Origin: Megaleporinus macrocephalus
Lineage: Eukaryota; Chordata; Actinopteri; Characiformes; Anostomidae
Assembly: GCA_021613375.1 (NCBI GenBank)
Contig: CM038716.1
Coordinates: forward strand, 620,001-684,000
Reading direction: 5' to 3'
DNA: 64,000 bases
Shown here: positions 22,730 through 33,899 of the stretch, piece after piece
Numbering within the stretch: position 1 is the stretch's first letter
How the letters are laid out: every line of letters starts with the position of its first letter
The notes under the pieces: model-generated
Database searches by the model: none
The model's input: the letters and a program-made list of their open reading frames with translations, nothing else
Told to the model about the DNA's origin: nothing
Position numbers and translations under genes: made by a program

Positions 22730-25700
22730 GTGAGATCAGGGGGAAAAACTGATACAGTTTTTAACCACTGCAATTAACCACAGAGCATCGAGTTGCACTC
22801 AAAACATGTTACTGTTTTACATACAACATTCCGCCTATTGTAATACAGAGTCCGAAACTGACAGCCAAGAAACAAGAAAAAAACACAAAGGCTTAATGGC
22901 ACCAACAACTTGTCAGAAATATTTGTTTTTCTTCTCTGATACATGATCAATTGGATTCTGTGTGCTTAGATAACACAAACAGACAGTATGTTTGTACAGG
23001 GAACTCCGCTCCACTCTCTCTATATTGTACTCCAGTGTCTCCTCCTCACAACAAACAAGCTTTAGCCTTCTGCCTTTTGTATTTCAAATAATAAAATCTT
23101 TGTAATTTCCTGTTCAACCATGCAAAGGGAGGAGGGGTAGTGAAAGATAGAGCAGCTTGGGACATCCTTGCTACTAGCAGCACTATTAATTGTGGCTTTC
23201 ATGAAAGAGACTTCAATCTCTTTCTTATTGTTTAATAACGTGGCTCACAGCTATTCAATCAACCCCTATCTTTGCTCTCATGTCAAAAAACACACAATAA
23301 AGCTCTAATCAAACTGGGGATGGGCTTGTCTGAAGTAGTGCAGCTTTTCTCCATAACTCTTAGCATTGGCATGGCGAGACGTACCAATGTATATATGTAC
23401 ATGTGTGTTTGGATATTTTTGTGCTCAGCCAGAAAACATGGCTTGCTTTAAAAACGTATGCGTACTTCTTTTTTAAAAAAATAGGCGTTGACACCAATAT
23501 TATAAATGAAAGTGCTAAAGGTTATGGAATTTCCAACAATTACAAGGAATCAAACTTTTATCTCTGTAAGAAAGCTGTCTGCATGTCTGATTCTTTTACA
23601 TGGTCCCTGTCCCAATTCATTGCAGGGGCCTTCCTGCTTCCCTACCTGTTGATGGCTGTATTTGGAGGAGTGCCGCTCTTCTACATGGAGTTGGCACTGG
23701 GCCAGTTCCACCGCAGTGGCTGCATCTCCATCTGGAGACACATCTGTCCAATCTTCAAGGGTAACACAATGACTTCTGATGGGAATGTTCTAAAATTCTT
23801 AAAGGAACAGTTTGTCAAAAAAAATCTAATTTGGACCATTTCCCTCATATCCAAATATAATTGATCTGCCAAGACATTTTTGGCAAGTTTGCTTCTTTAG
23901 TTCTGCACTGGATCTGTAAGACTAACATTGCTTACAGGTATTGGAAGTTTGGACTTCCAGTGGTTAGCACTGTACAAACTGCATGATAAATTTGCCTCAA
24001 ATTGTGTAATTTTGGTTTGTTGTTAAGTAATAGTGTTCTGTTGTCTATACATTTGAGGACAGAAATCAAAGTTAATTATAATAATTTTGTCCATGTTTAT
24101 ACATAACATTATTTGAACAGTGATTTTGCAAACCATTGGTAATAAAAACACCCACTGCAAGAAGAAGGACCTAGGTATTTCAGCTGTTTGGCTATAATAT
24201 AAAATATTAACTATAAAAATATTGTATTTATTTGACAAAACTATATAATAGGGTACATTAAGCCACATTAACCTTTATTTCCTTTTGATGCTAGAAGGGG
24301 TTAAAATGTCACAGTGGGCCAAAATGCACTGGACAGAAGTAGTTCGGAGCGGCAAGATAATATACTCATTTCGCTCTCCCTGTTTCTCTCACTCATTGAC
24401 CCCTGTCCCGAAACTTCTGTCCAGTGTCTACATGCAGCTTTGTTGATAGCCATTGCGAGGTGGACCCTCTGTTATGGAAATTGTCACATTTCCCTCTCAA
24501 AATGCCAACTGCTAAGGAACTTCATTTGATGGGAAAAATTCAGCTTAGTCCCTAAATGCCATCAGGTATCTCTCTATAAAGTTAGACTAAACTTGAAACA
24601 GCGTGAGGCATTTGCAGCAAGATGAGCTGCTTATTTCTTCTGTGCTGCATGTCTTTTGTTAGGCATAGGCTTTGCCATCTGCATTATTGCACTGTACATC
24701 GCCTTCTACTACAACACTATCATGGCCTGGGCTCTTTACTACCTTCTGTCCTCGTTCCGCTCCACGCTCCCCTGGACCACATGCACCAATGCCTGGAATA
24801 CTGCCAACTGCACCCACTACCTGTCCACTGACTTGAACGTCTCTTGGACCAACACCTCTATCTCACCTGCTGAAGAGTTCTATACGTAAGTGCATGTAAG
24901 TGCCAGGAGTCTAGAAATGGACAGCAGAGAGATAGTGAGGGAGAGAGCATTTGGACAGTGTTGTTTAATCCTGGTCATGGTGTCTTGTCATATACATTGT
25001 TTTAAAAAATTATATACTAAAAAACATTGAAAATTACATTTAAAAAATGTTTATCAGATTTTTGTCTTGAATATTGAATATGGCACTCTTAATAAAATTA
25101 ATTATTTGACAACATGTGCATGACAGGGCTATGTTGTACATATAATGTACATCATTCCTATAGATGTCATTACTGGTATTTCAGGACAAATTTCAGAAAT
25201 GAGCATAAGCTGCTGGCTATGACTATTTATATTTATATTTAGAATAATTAAGAAGTACTAATGTCAATAGCATGCACACAGAATATGTTGTAGCCAGTTC
25301 TCAGTCATAAGGTCAGAACAAACATGGTTTACTGGTGCTGAAGACATTGACTGATATACATATACATATTTGGTGTAGAATGATACAACATTTTTCAATA
25401 CACATTTGTACTGAGGAAATTCATTTGGTGCCATAGAAGTATTGCATTTCAGTCGTGTGTGCACATTTGACCATCATCATGCCCCTTACACAAAAAAGCT
25501 GGCTGTTGATCTCTGTATGTCATGAGATATAACACATTTTAACTGGATATTTTTTTTTTATCCACATCAGCAGCTTTAGGGGAGATTTGCAGATTTGCTT
25601 TGTTGAGGTTTAGGCTTGTTTAAATAAGAGGGCCAAAGAACTGTTTTTGCTCTGTCAGCCACTGGAATTTCCTGTTTTTCATATAAATCAGTTTCTTTTT

Positions 25701-28700
25701 GTGCTCTATCTTTGCTTCTGCTATGTGCGTTTAATCCTTCTTCCACAGTGTTCAGTGCTCCAATTCATCTCTAGCTTCAATTTCCTTTTCTTTACCGATG
25801 TGAGACAGTGCTGCCATTTTTTATTGTTCACCAGTATCTGCAGCTCTTCAATCTGTCCTTATTGCCTTTACATACTTACATACATATTTTCCCTTCTCAC
25901 TTTGACTCTCAGACGGCAGGTGTTGCAGGTGCACCTTTCCCCAGGGCTTCATCAGCTGGGTGCAGTCAGCTGGCAATTAGCCCTTTGTCTACTCTTCATC
26001 TTTACTATTGTCTACTTCAGCATCTGGAAGGGGGTTAGGACCTCTGGCAAGGTGAGAAGAACGAGAGAACTCTCTTAAAGTAGATGTTAGAGCAAGGAAA
26101 ACACAAAAAATGTGCTTGATTAAAACCACTTGTTTCAATTAAAAGCTTGCTTTCTTGTACTTTGCTCTGATAGGTAGTATGGGTGACAGCAACCTTCCCA
26201 TACCTGGTACTTCTGATCTTGCTAGTGAGAGGGGCCACCTTGCCTGGAGCATGGAGGGGTGTGGTCTTCTATCTGCAGCCTGACTGGGAGAAGCTCCTGA
26301 GCACCACGGTGGGGGAAAAAAGAATTTACTGTGTGTCTCATTTCAGATAACATTTTTCTGTTGTGTTCTGTTATATTTCTGTTATGTTATATTGCTACTT
26401 CCAGCTATACTTGCTAACTTTATTTCTGTCCATATATTTTAGAGGTTTATAATATAGTTATTATGGTTACTTTCACAGATGGTGCCTGATCTTTTGGCTG
26501 CCACTTGCAGCTTATGTTTGCTAACTTTATTCCATTTGCTTGTTTGTCAGGTTTGGATTGATGCAGCAGCCCAGATCTTCTTTTCTTTAGGTCCAGGTTT
26601 TGGCGTGCTCCTGGCCTTTGCCAGCTACAATCCTTTTCACAACAACTGCTATAAGTATGAGACTTTACCATTATCCTTCTAAATATGAGATCGAAAATGA
26701 ATCCTGTAAATACACCATATAAACACCACAGGTGTTTCTGTCTATCCTACAATTGTGAAAAGAAAACTCAACATGAGATGATGTGTAGCTGTCAGTAACA
26801 TAGACATAGACGTGAGATATGAAGTAAGCTTTTATGGACTGAAAAGTTTAAAACTGTACTTGGATCATGAGAAACATATCTTTGTTCTTAATGTGTGTTT
26901 GATTGCAAAACTAAAGATTATTTTAATTTTGCACAGTGCTGTTCATACTTGTTTCTACAGACTCTGTTCTGTCCCTCTGCCTCTCTGTTTTAGAGATGCT
27001 TTGCTGACAAGCTCTGTGAATTGTCTGACCAGCTTCGTCTCAGGCTTTGTGATATTCACTGTGCTGGGCTACATGGCTGAGATGCGGCAGCAGGGAGTGG
27101 AGACAGTAGCTAAGGATGCTGGTGAGAACTGTAACCTTGCTGTCTTTAGAAAACCATAAGCCAAAATAATTAAATATTAACATTGGTATAGCACACTTAA
27201 TTTGGCATAGTATTGTCTTGACTGCTGAATTCGAAACTTTTTTACTACAATTTTTAAAAAATATATATTAATGTCTGTGTGACAGAATACAACAATGACA
27301 AGAACTACTTCTGGCACCGGCACAAGTCCATTTCTTGAATTTCCCTTTGGGATCAATAATTTGTCTATCTATGTGATTGCATGTAATAAATTGCAAGTTA
27401 CTGTATAAGAAAAAGATAAAATATTTGTATTTCTCAACAACCATGATCAGTTAACTTGCTCCTGGTTCTGTGTTAGAATTCTACATAAAATCTTACTTTC
27501 TGGTGAAGTTTATTTAAAAAAATGTCTTCACAGGGCCCAGTCTACTGTTCATCATCTATGCTGAGGCCATCGCTAACATGCCTGCTGCAACTTTCTTCGC
27601 CATCATTTTCTTCCTCATGATCATCATGCTGGGACTGGATAGCACGGTCAGCCTCTCTCTGTTTCTCACACAGCAGCAAATAAACTCAACTCTTGTAACA
27701 CATCTTAATAAAAGGGCATCAAGCACTATGCAGGTTTCTTCTTACTGTTTAGCTTTTCAGCAAAGAAAGCTGTGAGCAGCATTGTAAGCCAGAGTCCCTT
27801 TGTTCTAACCCTTTGCAGTTCTGGTGCTGTTAGTCATTCAGTTTAGTCAGTGATGTGACCCTCGTAGATGCTTCATTCTTATAGCATGCTATTGAAACTC
27901 TCCAACAGTTCCTATGGTAAACAGGCGACAGCATATGCTTATCACAACATGCTAATGAGATTATGGGTAGGTCTGGTTTTTGTTTCAGCTCACTGCTTGG
28001 CCTTGTCAGAATGCACTAAGCAGTCTCTATATATGTAAAAGATATATTTAAGCACAGTCTGTATTGCATAATTGTCTTCAACCCACTTAATCAACTCCTT
28101 TAATTGCTCTACTTCTGGGGTTGTGATCTGCAGTTTGCTGGGCTGGAAGGAGTGATCACTGCCATGTTAGATGAGTTCCCCCACCTGCTGGCCCGGAGGA
28201 GAGAGTGGTTTGTGCTGGGTCTGGTGTGTGTCTGCTACCTGGGAGCTCTGTCCACACTAACTTATGTAGGTCCACTCTCAGTTCGTCTGCAAGAGCTGAA
28301 CTATGCACTGAATTAACAATAGGAGAGCAAAAAAAGTAAACAGTGCCAATGTTACATGTGTTACTATCCTCTACTCACCTTTAGCCAGTTAACATGACTG
28401 GTCACACCTGTGAAAGCTGTATATGAGAAAAAAACTAATTGCATGATGCACGATCCATTTTTGTTGCATAGTTTGAAGCGTGCATGCACCCTGCTGAAAT
28501 TGATATAATATTGGTGTAGGGAGGGGCATTTGTTGTGAAGCTGTTTGAGGAGTATGCAACGGGTCCTGCCGTCATCACAGTAGTCTTCCTGGAGGTTATT
28601 GCTGTCTCCTGGTTTTATGGTAAATCACTTTATATCTAAAACAATAATCAAGCCACCAGGATTTTGCTTTGTAGTTTTTTATTATATTGTGCGGTCTCCT

Positions 28701-31687
28701 TCTGTCTATGTGTGTATAGGGACGAAACATTTCTGCAATGATGTGCAGTTGATGCTTGGCTTCTCCCCGGGCCTATTTTGGAGGGTGTGCTGGGTGGCCA
28801 TCTGCCCCTGTTTCCTTCTGGTCAGTCTTTTCATCACACCAAAGTCAAACAGCCTAAATAAACTGTATTTAGACTTAAGCTCTGTTTAAAGTTGTATATG
28901 TTTTCACTTTAACATTAATTTTACAAAGATCATTTAAGGTAAAAGGGCCGTTTAGGTGAAAACCTAAGAAACGTCAAAATGTTTAAATGGTTTACTCCTC
29001 TTGCATAGCTTACTCTGACTACATAGATTGGTATTTGTGTTTTGCGATGCCATAGTGATAGGTTCACATTTTTCATTAAAGGCTTTCTCTGCATGTGGGA
29101 CCAGATGTGTTCAGGGGCAGGACAAATGTTACTGATTTTTTTATTTTAAAAAATAATACTCCCAGGAGGTTTTTACAATTTGCATAAAAATGCATATTCA
29201 AATCTTCACTTTTAGATTCAGTGTTAAGTTTTCTAAGCGTAGACAAAATGCTAAGGCATAAAAGGAAAAGTATTTAGTAAAAAGGAAAAAAATGCACATG
29301 CATGTTACATTTTTTACAAATACCTTATAGAACAACTTTTGTGATTTCTGTGACCCAATAACTGATCCATTATTTGTTGGTAGTTCATTATTGGCAGTTT
29401 CCTGGTCTTTCCTCCTGAGGTGAGGCTGTTTGACTACGTGTACCCGTTCTGGACCACTGTTCTGGGCTACTGCATTGGGGTCTCCTCTTTCATTTGTGTG
29501 CCTTCTTACATGGTCTACCACCTGCTCACTACCAAAGGGACCTTCAAACAGGTAAGCCAGAACCAAAGCCAGAGACAACAGCTTCTATTCCCATCTGTCA
29601 CTGTACACAAACAGCCCATGTAAGACAAATAAGAGGCGCAAGTAAATTTAATAAACATGCTCAGCACAGACACTTTTGTGGCTTTAGTCACATTATCAGC
29701 TTTGCCTGCGTGAGATATGAAGACATGGTCCAGATCGTCCTGCTTCTCGTCTGGCCATCTTTGATGGAGCTGTCAGCCAGGGACAGGCGCCCGTGTGTTT
29801 GCGTCTGCATTAAACACACAATGGTGCTGAGAGCGCATGTCAGTTGGGATGTGTGTTCTGTGTTAGAGATGTTTACCAGGCGGTGAGGACAGACACTTGA
29901 GTTTGCAGCAAGGTCAGTGAGTAGCGGCATAACTTATGTGACTCAGTGAACTCTGGAGATGCAAGCTTATATGAAGGGCTCCTCATTGTCAGTCTACACT
30001 GTTGGCACAACCTCGACCTTATCTGGCAAGCAAAAGATGTTATATCAGTTAATTATGTATTACCTTGAAATCTATTAGTCACATTTTATATCAGTGTTTG
30101 TAGTGGTCTACTATGAGGACTCTTACAAACATTGTAAACAGTTTTCAGACAAAATCATTAAACTAAACATCATTTTTATGAGCTTACGTTGTTAACGTGT
30201 AAGCTTACACTGTTAACCATCTTAATTTGATATTGAAAAATGTAAAGAGCAATAAATGTTTTCTTCGTAGTGGTTGGCATAATGGCATGTGCTTTGTACT
30301 CTGGAAGAGCAGAATATTTAGGTGACACTAGGTTACTGCGCTAAATTGTTAATATGCTATTTTAATATGCTATTCATATCCTACATTTGTGACCCCACAA
30401 TAATACATTTTACATTTCTCTGTAATCTTAATCCTAGTTTCATAATTGTATTTGTATTGGTATTTTGATGTTAACTGTAAATGCTGAACAAACATTTGGA
30501 AATGGGTATCACATTGCAAACAAACAATGTAATAACACTGTAATGTACTGTTCAATGTGTTTATATGTGTTTATTATACTGTTTAGGGTCTATTTTGAAA
30601 CAAATCATTTCTGCCGAGATAAACTGCTTTATATATAGTACTGTTATCGACAGGTAAGCAACCACTAGTATAGCACTGGAGGGTACCATTTGAACGCACC
30701 GAAACATACAAGAATGTTCCACAACAATTGCAAAATCAAAAAGTTTGGTTTGTAAAGTTTCACATTTGGCTCCCTTGGCTAGCATTATCATACTTCAGGC
30801 AAGAAATAGATAGTTTAGTGAATTTTATTACTCCACAAAATCTGTCCAAATTATACAAAGTTTGTTGACCATACCTAGCCCATAGAGAAGAAATAATGCA
30901 GTTGAGATGTTTCAGTTTTATTGCTCCATGACCCCCTACAGAATGCATCTCCAATTGTCCTTATCTTTGTTCTCTCAGTATTCAAGTTTTAGTGCAGCTA
31001 GGCTTAAGATTATTGAAAGCAAGATTCTTAAGAACCTAAGAACTCAGAGGCACCACTCCATCTGGGCATTGCGAAATGAATTATGTAACTCATAAATTAA
31101 GGAATTCCTGGTGAATTGATAAGAAACTTTCTGTCCCTTCCTGTTCCACTGACATTTATCTCCACACCTGCAGTCTGCAGAGTTTGTAGGGAGCATTGAT
31201 GGTTATTTGTAAATGTGAATATCTGTTTAGTTTGGAATAAAGAACTGTTTTTTTATCACAAAATATGTATCTTTTATTATGCCATTTTAAATTAAGTAGT
31301 TTTTGACTAAACATGCAACTTAGAACTGCAAAGAATGCCAGTACACAAGCACCTGAAGTTTCAAGTTTTAAGACCTTTTTTTGGGTTGACTTATTACGTT
31401 TGAGTGGTACTATGTATCAAAGAGAGTCATCATTATTTCACATTAAATGGGTCATTTGGACTTTAAATGTTATTTTACAATTAAACAAAAGGTACCATTA
31501 AGCTCTTTGATGTAAAAAAGTAAAGACAATTCAGTGTTCTATGGTATAAATGTGGAAATAGCGGAAATAGGCTATTCACTAGCCTACAAATGTTTTCACC
31601 CCTCAGCGCCTGTTGAAGAGCATCACTCCAGAGCCAGCAGGCAGCGGAGGCCCACACAGGGACATCATCATCACTAATGCTGTGTGA
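22369..31687 (+). CDS. slc6a4: Sodium/chloride-dependent serotonin transporter, 13 coding exons, 639 aa
   Basis: This is an SLC6 family plasma-membrane transporter that takes serotonin back into neurons, driven by Na+ and Cl- gradients. Coding exons are 22369-22729, 23626-23760, 24663-24885, 25913-26051, 26174-26308, 26551-26654, 26994-27121, 27534-27646, 28134-28265, 28520-28619, 28720-28820, 29384-29551 and 31607-31687. They sum to 1920 nt, all phases join, and every intron is GT-AG. Twelve membrane segments can be placed. Substrate-site residues known from human SERT are kept: Tyr101, Asp104, Ile178, Tyr182 and Ser445 (human Tyr95, Asp98, Ile172, Tyr176, Ser438). Sodium-site Asn107 and Asp444 are present. 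The second outer loop has the Cys206/Cys215 pair and three glycosylation sequons (Asn214, Asn224, Asn229). Thr283 in RTSGK matches the human kinase site Thr276. The protein ends in NAV, as in human. The ATG at 22369 has a good context (ACCATGG). Length is 639 aa against 630 in human. Confidence 0.97.
23626..23760 (+). CDS. slc6a4: slc6a4 exon 3 (residues 121-166), TM2
   Basis: It encodes [20 protein letters not shown], the family signature ELALGQF, and the [14 protein letters not shown] loop. Acceptor ATTGCAG, donor AAGG|GTAACA. Confidence 0.97.
24663..24885 (+). CDS. slc6a4: slc6a4 exon 4 (residues 166-240), TM3 and outer loop 2
   Basis: TM3 carries Ile178 and Tyr182 of the substrate site. 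The loop has Cys206 and Cys215 (disulphide pair in human) and sequons NCT, NVS and NTS. From memory, human has two sequons here; the loop is also one residue longer than in human. It ends in the conserved SPAEEFYT. Donor AC|GTAAGT. Confidence 0.96.
25913..26051 (+). CDS. slc6a4: slc6a4 exon 5 (residues 240-286), TM4
   Basis: It encodes [20 protein letters not shown], the TM4 segment [20 protein letters not shown] and the RTSGK intracellular loop with Thr283. Donor AAG|GTGAGA. Confidence 0.96.
26174..26308 (+). CDS. slc6a4: slc6a4 exon 6 (residues 287-331), TM5
   Basis: It encodes [20 protein letters not shown] and the [10 protein letters not shown] outer loop, then [14 protein letters not shown]. 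Phase 0 at both ends. Confidence 0.96.
26551..26654 (+). CDS. slc6a4: slc6a4 exon 7 (residues 332-366), TM6
   Basis: It encodes [20 protein letters not shown], the unwound TM6 that contacts substrate and ions, then [14 protein letters not shown]. Donor AA|GTATGA splits Lys366. Confidence 0.96.
26994..27121 (+). CDS. slc6a4: slc6a4 exon 8 (residues 366-409), TM7
   Basis: It encodes [10 protein letters not shown], the TM7 segment [20 protein letters not shown] and the VAKDAG loop. Acceptor TTTTAG, donor G|GTGAGA. Confidence 0.96.
27534..27646 (+). CDS. slc6a4: slc6a4 exon 9 (residues 409-446), TM8
   Basis: It encodes [16 protein letters not shown] and the TM8 segment [18 protein letters not shown], ending with Asp444 and Ser445 of the sodium and substrate sites. 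Donor ACG|GTCAGC. Confidence 0.96.
28134..28265 (+). CDS. slc6a4: slc6a4 exon 10 (residues 447-490), TM9
   Basis: It encodes [20 protein letters not shown], an RRR basic loop and TM9 [19 protein letters not shown]. Phase 0 at both ends. Confidence 0.96.
28520..28619 (+). CDS. slc6a4: slc6a4 exon 11 (residues 491-524), TM10
   Basis: It encodes [20 protein letters not shown] and the rest of TM10 through SWFYG. Donor ATG|GTAAAT opens a 100-bp intron, the shortest in the gene. Confidence 0.96.
28720..28820 (+). CDS. slc6a4: slc6a4 exon 12 (residues 524-557), TM11 first part
   Basis: It encodes [20 protein letters not shown], then [10 protein letters not shown]. Donor CTG|GTCAGT. Confidence 0.95.
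29384..29551 (+). CDS. slc6a4: slc6a4 exon 13 (residues 558-613), TM11 end and TM12
   Basis: It encodes [20 protein letters not shown], the TM12 segment [20 protein letters not shown] and the start of the C-terminal tail (TTKGTFKQ). Donor CAG|GTAAGC. Confidence 0.96.
29552..31606. other. slc6a4 intron 13 (2.1 kb)
   Basis: Mostly AT-rich. A patch at about 29700-29935 is clearly richer in G+C and CpG. No exon or repeat family recognised. Confidence 0.5.
31607..31687 (+). CDS. slc6a4: slc6a4 exon 14 (residues 614-639 and stop)
   Basis: It encodes [10 protein letters not shown], a short Gly/Pro linker and the C-terminal NAV, then TGA at 31685-31687. The tail aligns with the human KSITPE segment and its NAV end. 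Confidence 0.95.
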   Translation, partial: RLLKSITPEPAGSGGPHRDIIITNAV

Positions 31688-33299
31688 CCGATGTCGGGGA
31701 CCCCTCGCCTTCTGCTGGACATGTAGCATAACCACAGAGGTGAAGACACTTCTCACCCTGAGCACCAAACCCCCCAACCCCCTCAACCCTTACTTCAACC
31801 TCTTTTCACCTGCCAAAGGAGTCTCCACCCGTCCTGCACTGGGCTGGGCCTTTGACTCCAGCAGAAAATCAGCAGCTTTATTTCTGACCTTTCCTAACTG
31901 TGGCAGTGTTTGTTGTTCATGTGAGTTGATAGCACAAAATGATCTCATTGTGTTATTTTTTTTCACCATTTTGATATATAATTATGCAAGTTGCGTTTGT
32001 GACACTATTTAACATCAATTACATACGAGTTAATAACCATGTATAGGACAGTAAACAACAGTATTTCACTTAGCATATGGTCGCTGTCCAAACAAAAATG
32101 GCAACTTTACAGGGGAGGACAAATATTGTCTTTACTTTCAGTGTAGGTAAATGTAAGCAGAAGATATTTTGGAGCATTCATTCATTTTTTTCACACAATG
32201 TAAACAGTTGCTGCTGCGTTCAAACATAGTAAGATAAAAAATTGACACAAATGGCAATTCATTTTTTTGGACATTAAAGATATTTAAATGACTAATTATC
32301 CAAGAAGATTCCACCAAAACTAACATTTTAGATAAATATATATTTAAGCGTTAGGTAGCTCTTATATTTATGAATGATTATGAAGCCAAAAACTGTTTAA
32401 TGTCACATGAATTGCTGTTACAGGATTATCCAAATGCTGCCTCACAGCTGCATATGGTTTGGGTTTGGAACTCCTAGGAGAGAGAAAGAGTGAGAGAGAG
32501 ATTGCATTTAATAGTTGTAGTACCTGATGGCGGTTTGGTTTATTGCACAGGTGAGAGTGTTTTTGCGTGCATGTTTATGTGCACATAACAGGCACCTCTG
32601 GAATTGTTGTTGTAGGGAGTGTCACTGCTGCACTTTTGGAATGTAGAGATAACTAAGATGAAGAGTTCCAGTGTAATGTTACTATTCAACATTCTATACC
32701 AATAACACGTTTTTTAAGATTTTTCATGGAGTCACATTTATGTAATGAATTGTTTAAGTTGTGAAACTAGACACCATGATTTTATCAGCCTCCCGAGCTG
32801 TCACATATTATTTGTTTTTTTTTATATTGTACGTAAATGACACAGTACATAAACCAAATACTAGTGTGCTTGTTCCATATGGTTCAACTTTTCTGATTTT
32901 TTGTTGTTCATGGAAAGAATATGTACATATCTGTTCTGTGAGTCTTTGTTGTTTGTGTATTCCTGTCCTGTGACAACCTGTCAACTTCCCTGAGTGGACA
33001 TATACAAAGAAAGTGAGTGTTTGTCGTTTTTATGATGTGTGTGAGTGAGCGTGAGCTATAAGTGAAGGTGTAGAATCTAAAAGCCAGTCAGTGTGTGTGT
33101 GCATGCATGCAGGCTTGAATGTATACTGTGATGTGATGTGTGTCTTGGACTAGTCATCTCTTCCGAATTCATGCTCTATCAATAAACAAGAATCTCCTAT
33201 TATACTTTATAAAGCCTATCTATGATCTATGTATGTCAATAAGACTGTTATAAGAAAAAATATAGAAGAAATATGTATATGAATTATTAGAGAAATAAA
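31688..33299 (+). other. slc6a4: slc6a4 3' UTR with polyadenylation signal (33294-33299)
   Basis: No coding potential follows the stop. The first strong signal is AATAAA at 33294-33299, followed by T/GT-rich DNA (TTGTGTTTTATTGATCTTG). A weaker AATAAA lies at 33181-33186 and a further one at 33887-33892 (also with TG-rich DNA after it), so alternative ends are possible. Human SLC6A4 is known to use two polyadenylation sites. Confidence 0.5.
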
Positions 33300-33899
33300 A
33301 CAAAAGTATATGTATTAATAATTTGTGTTTTATTGATCTTGTTCATTCTTGTGTATTTTTTTGGTCTGTGCTTACAGTAAATAGACATTCCATACATTTT
33401 TCTACATTTCTGCTTAATTCAATAGTCATTCATGTGAAACTCTTCATTGTAAAGATATTTACACACTCTGATAGCGTTACAGTGGTGTTAATAGTAACCG
33501 GGTGTTGAATGTCTACAGCGCAAATATAGTCCTTTTATGTATTGAGTCTTCTGAGTTTTATATGTAATAATACTTTAATCTACTTTAATTTATTTTACTT
33601 TAACATATTTTAAGGTATTTTAAGGTATAAAATCTTAAATATTTTGCCATCATGAAACTGTATTAAGTGATACAGAATATAATTTGTTTATCTATTTACA
33701 CTAATTAATTGATCAGCATTCCGCCTGAGACTTGATCTCCATGTTTTGAATACAAGGATTTTTGTGTGTTAATTTTTGTGTAATTTTACAGCTTTCTCAG
33801 TATTTATGGAATTGTGTTAAAATTCGTTCAGAATAATAATCAAATCAAATATAGTTTTCAGAAAAGACAGAAAATGAGAGACCCTCAATAAAGGAGGGT

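Noticed and set aside
20150..23625. Searched the slc6a4 upstream region and introns 1-2 for tandem repeats like the human 5-HTTLPR and intron 2 repeats
   Set aside because: No tandem array was found there. The human polymorphic repeats have no visible counterpart.
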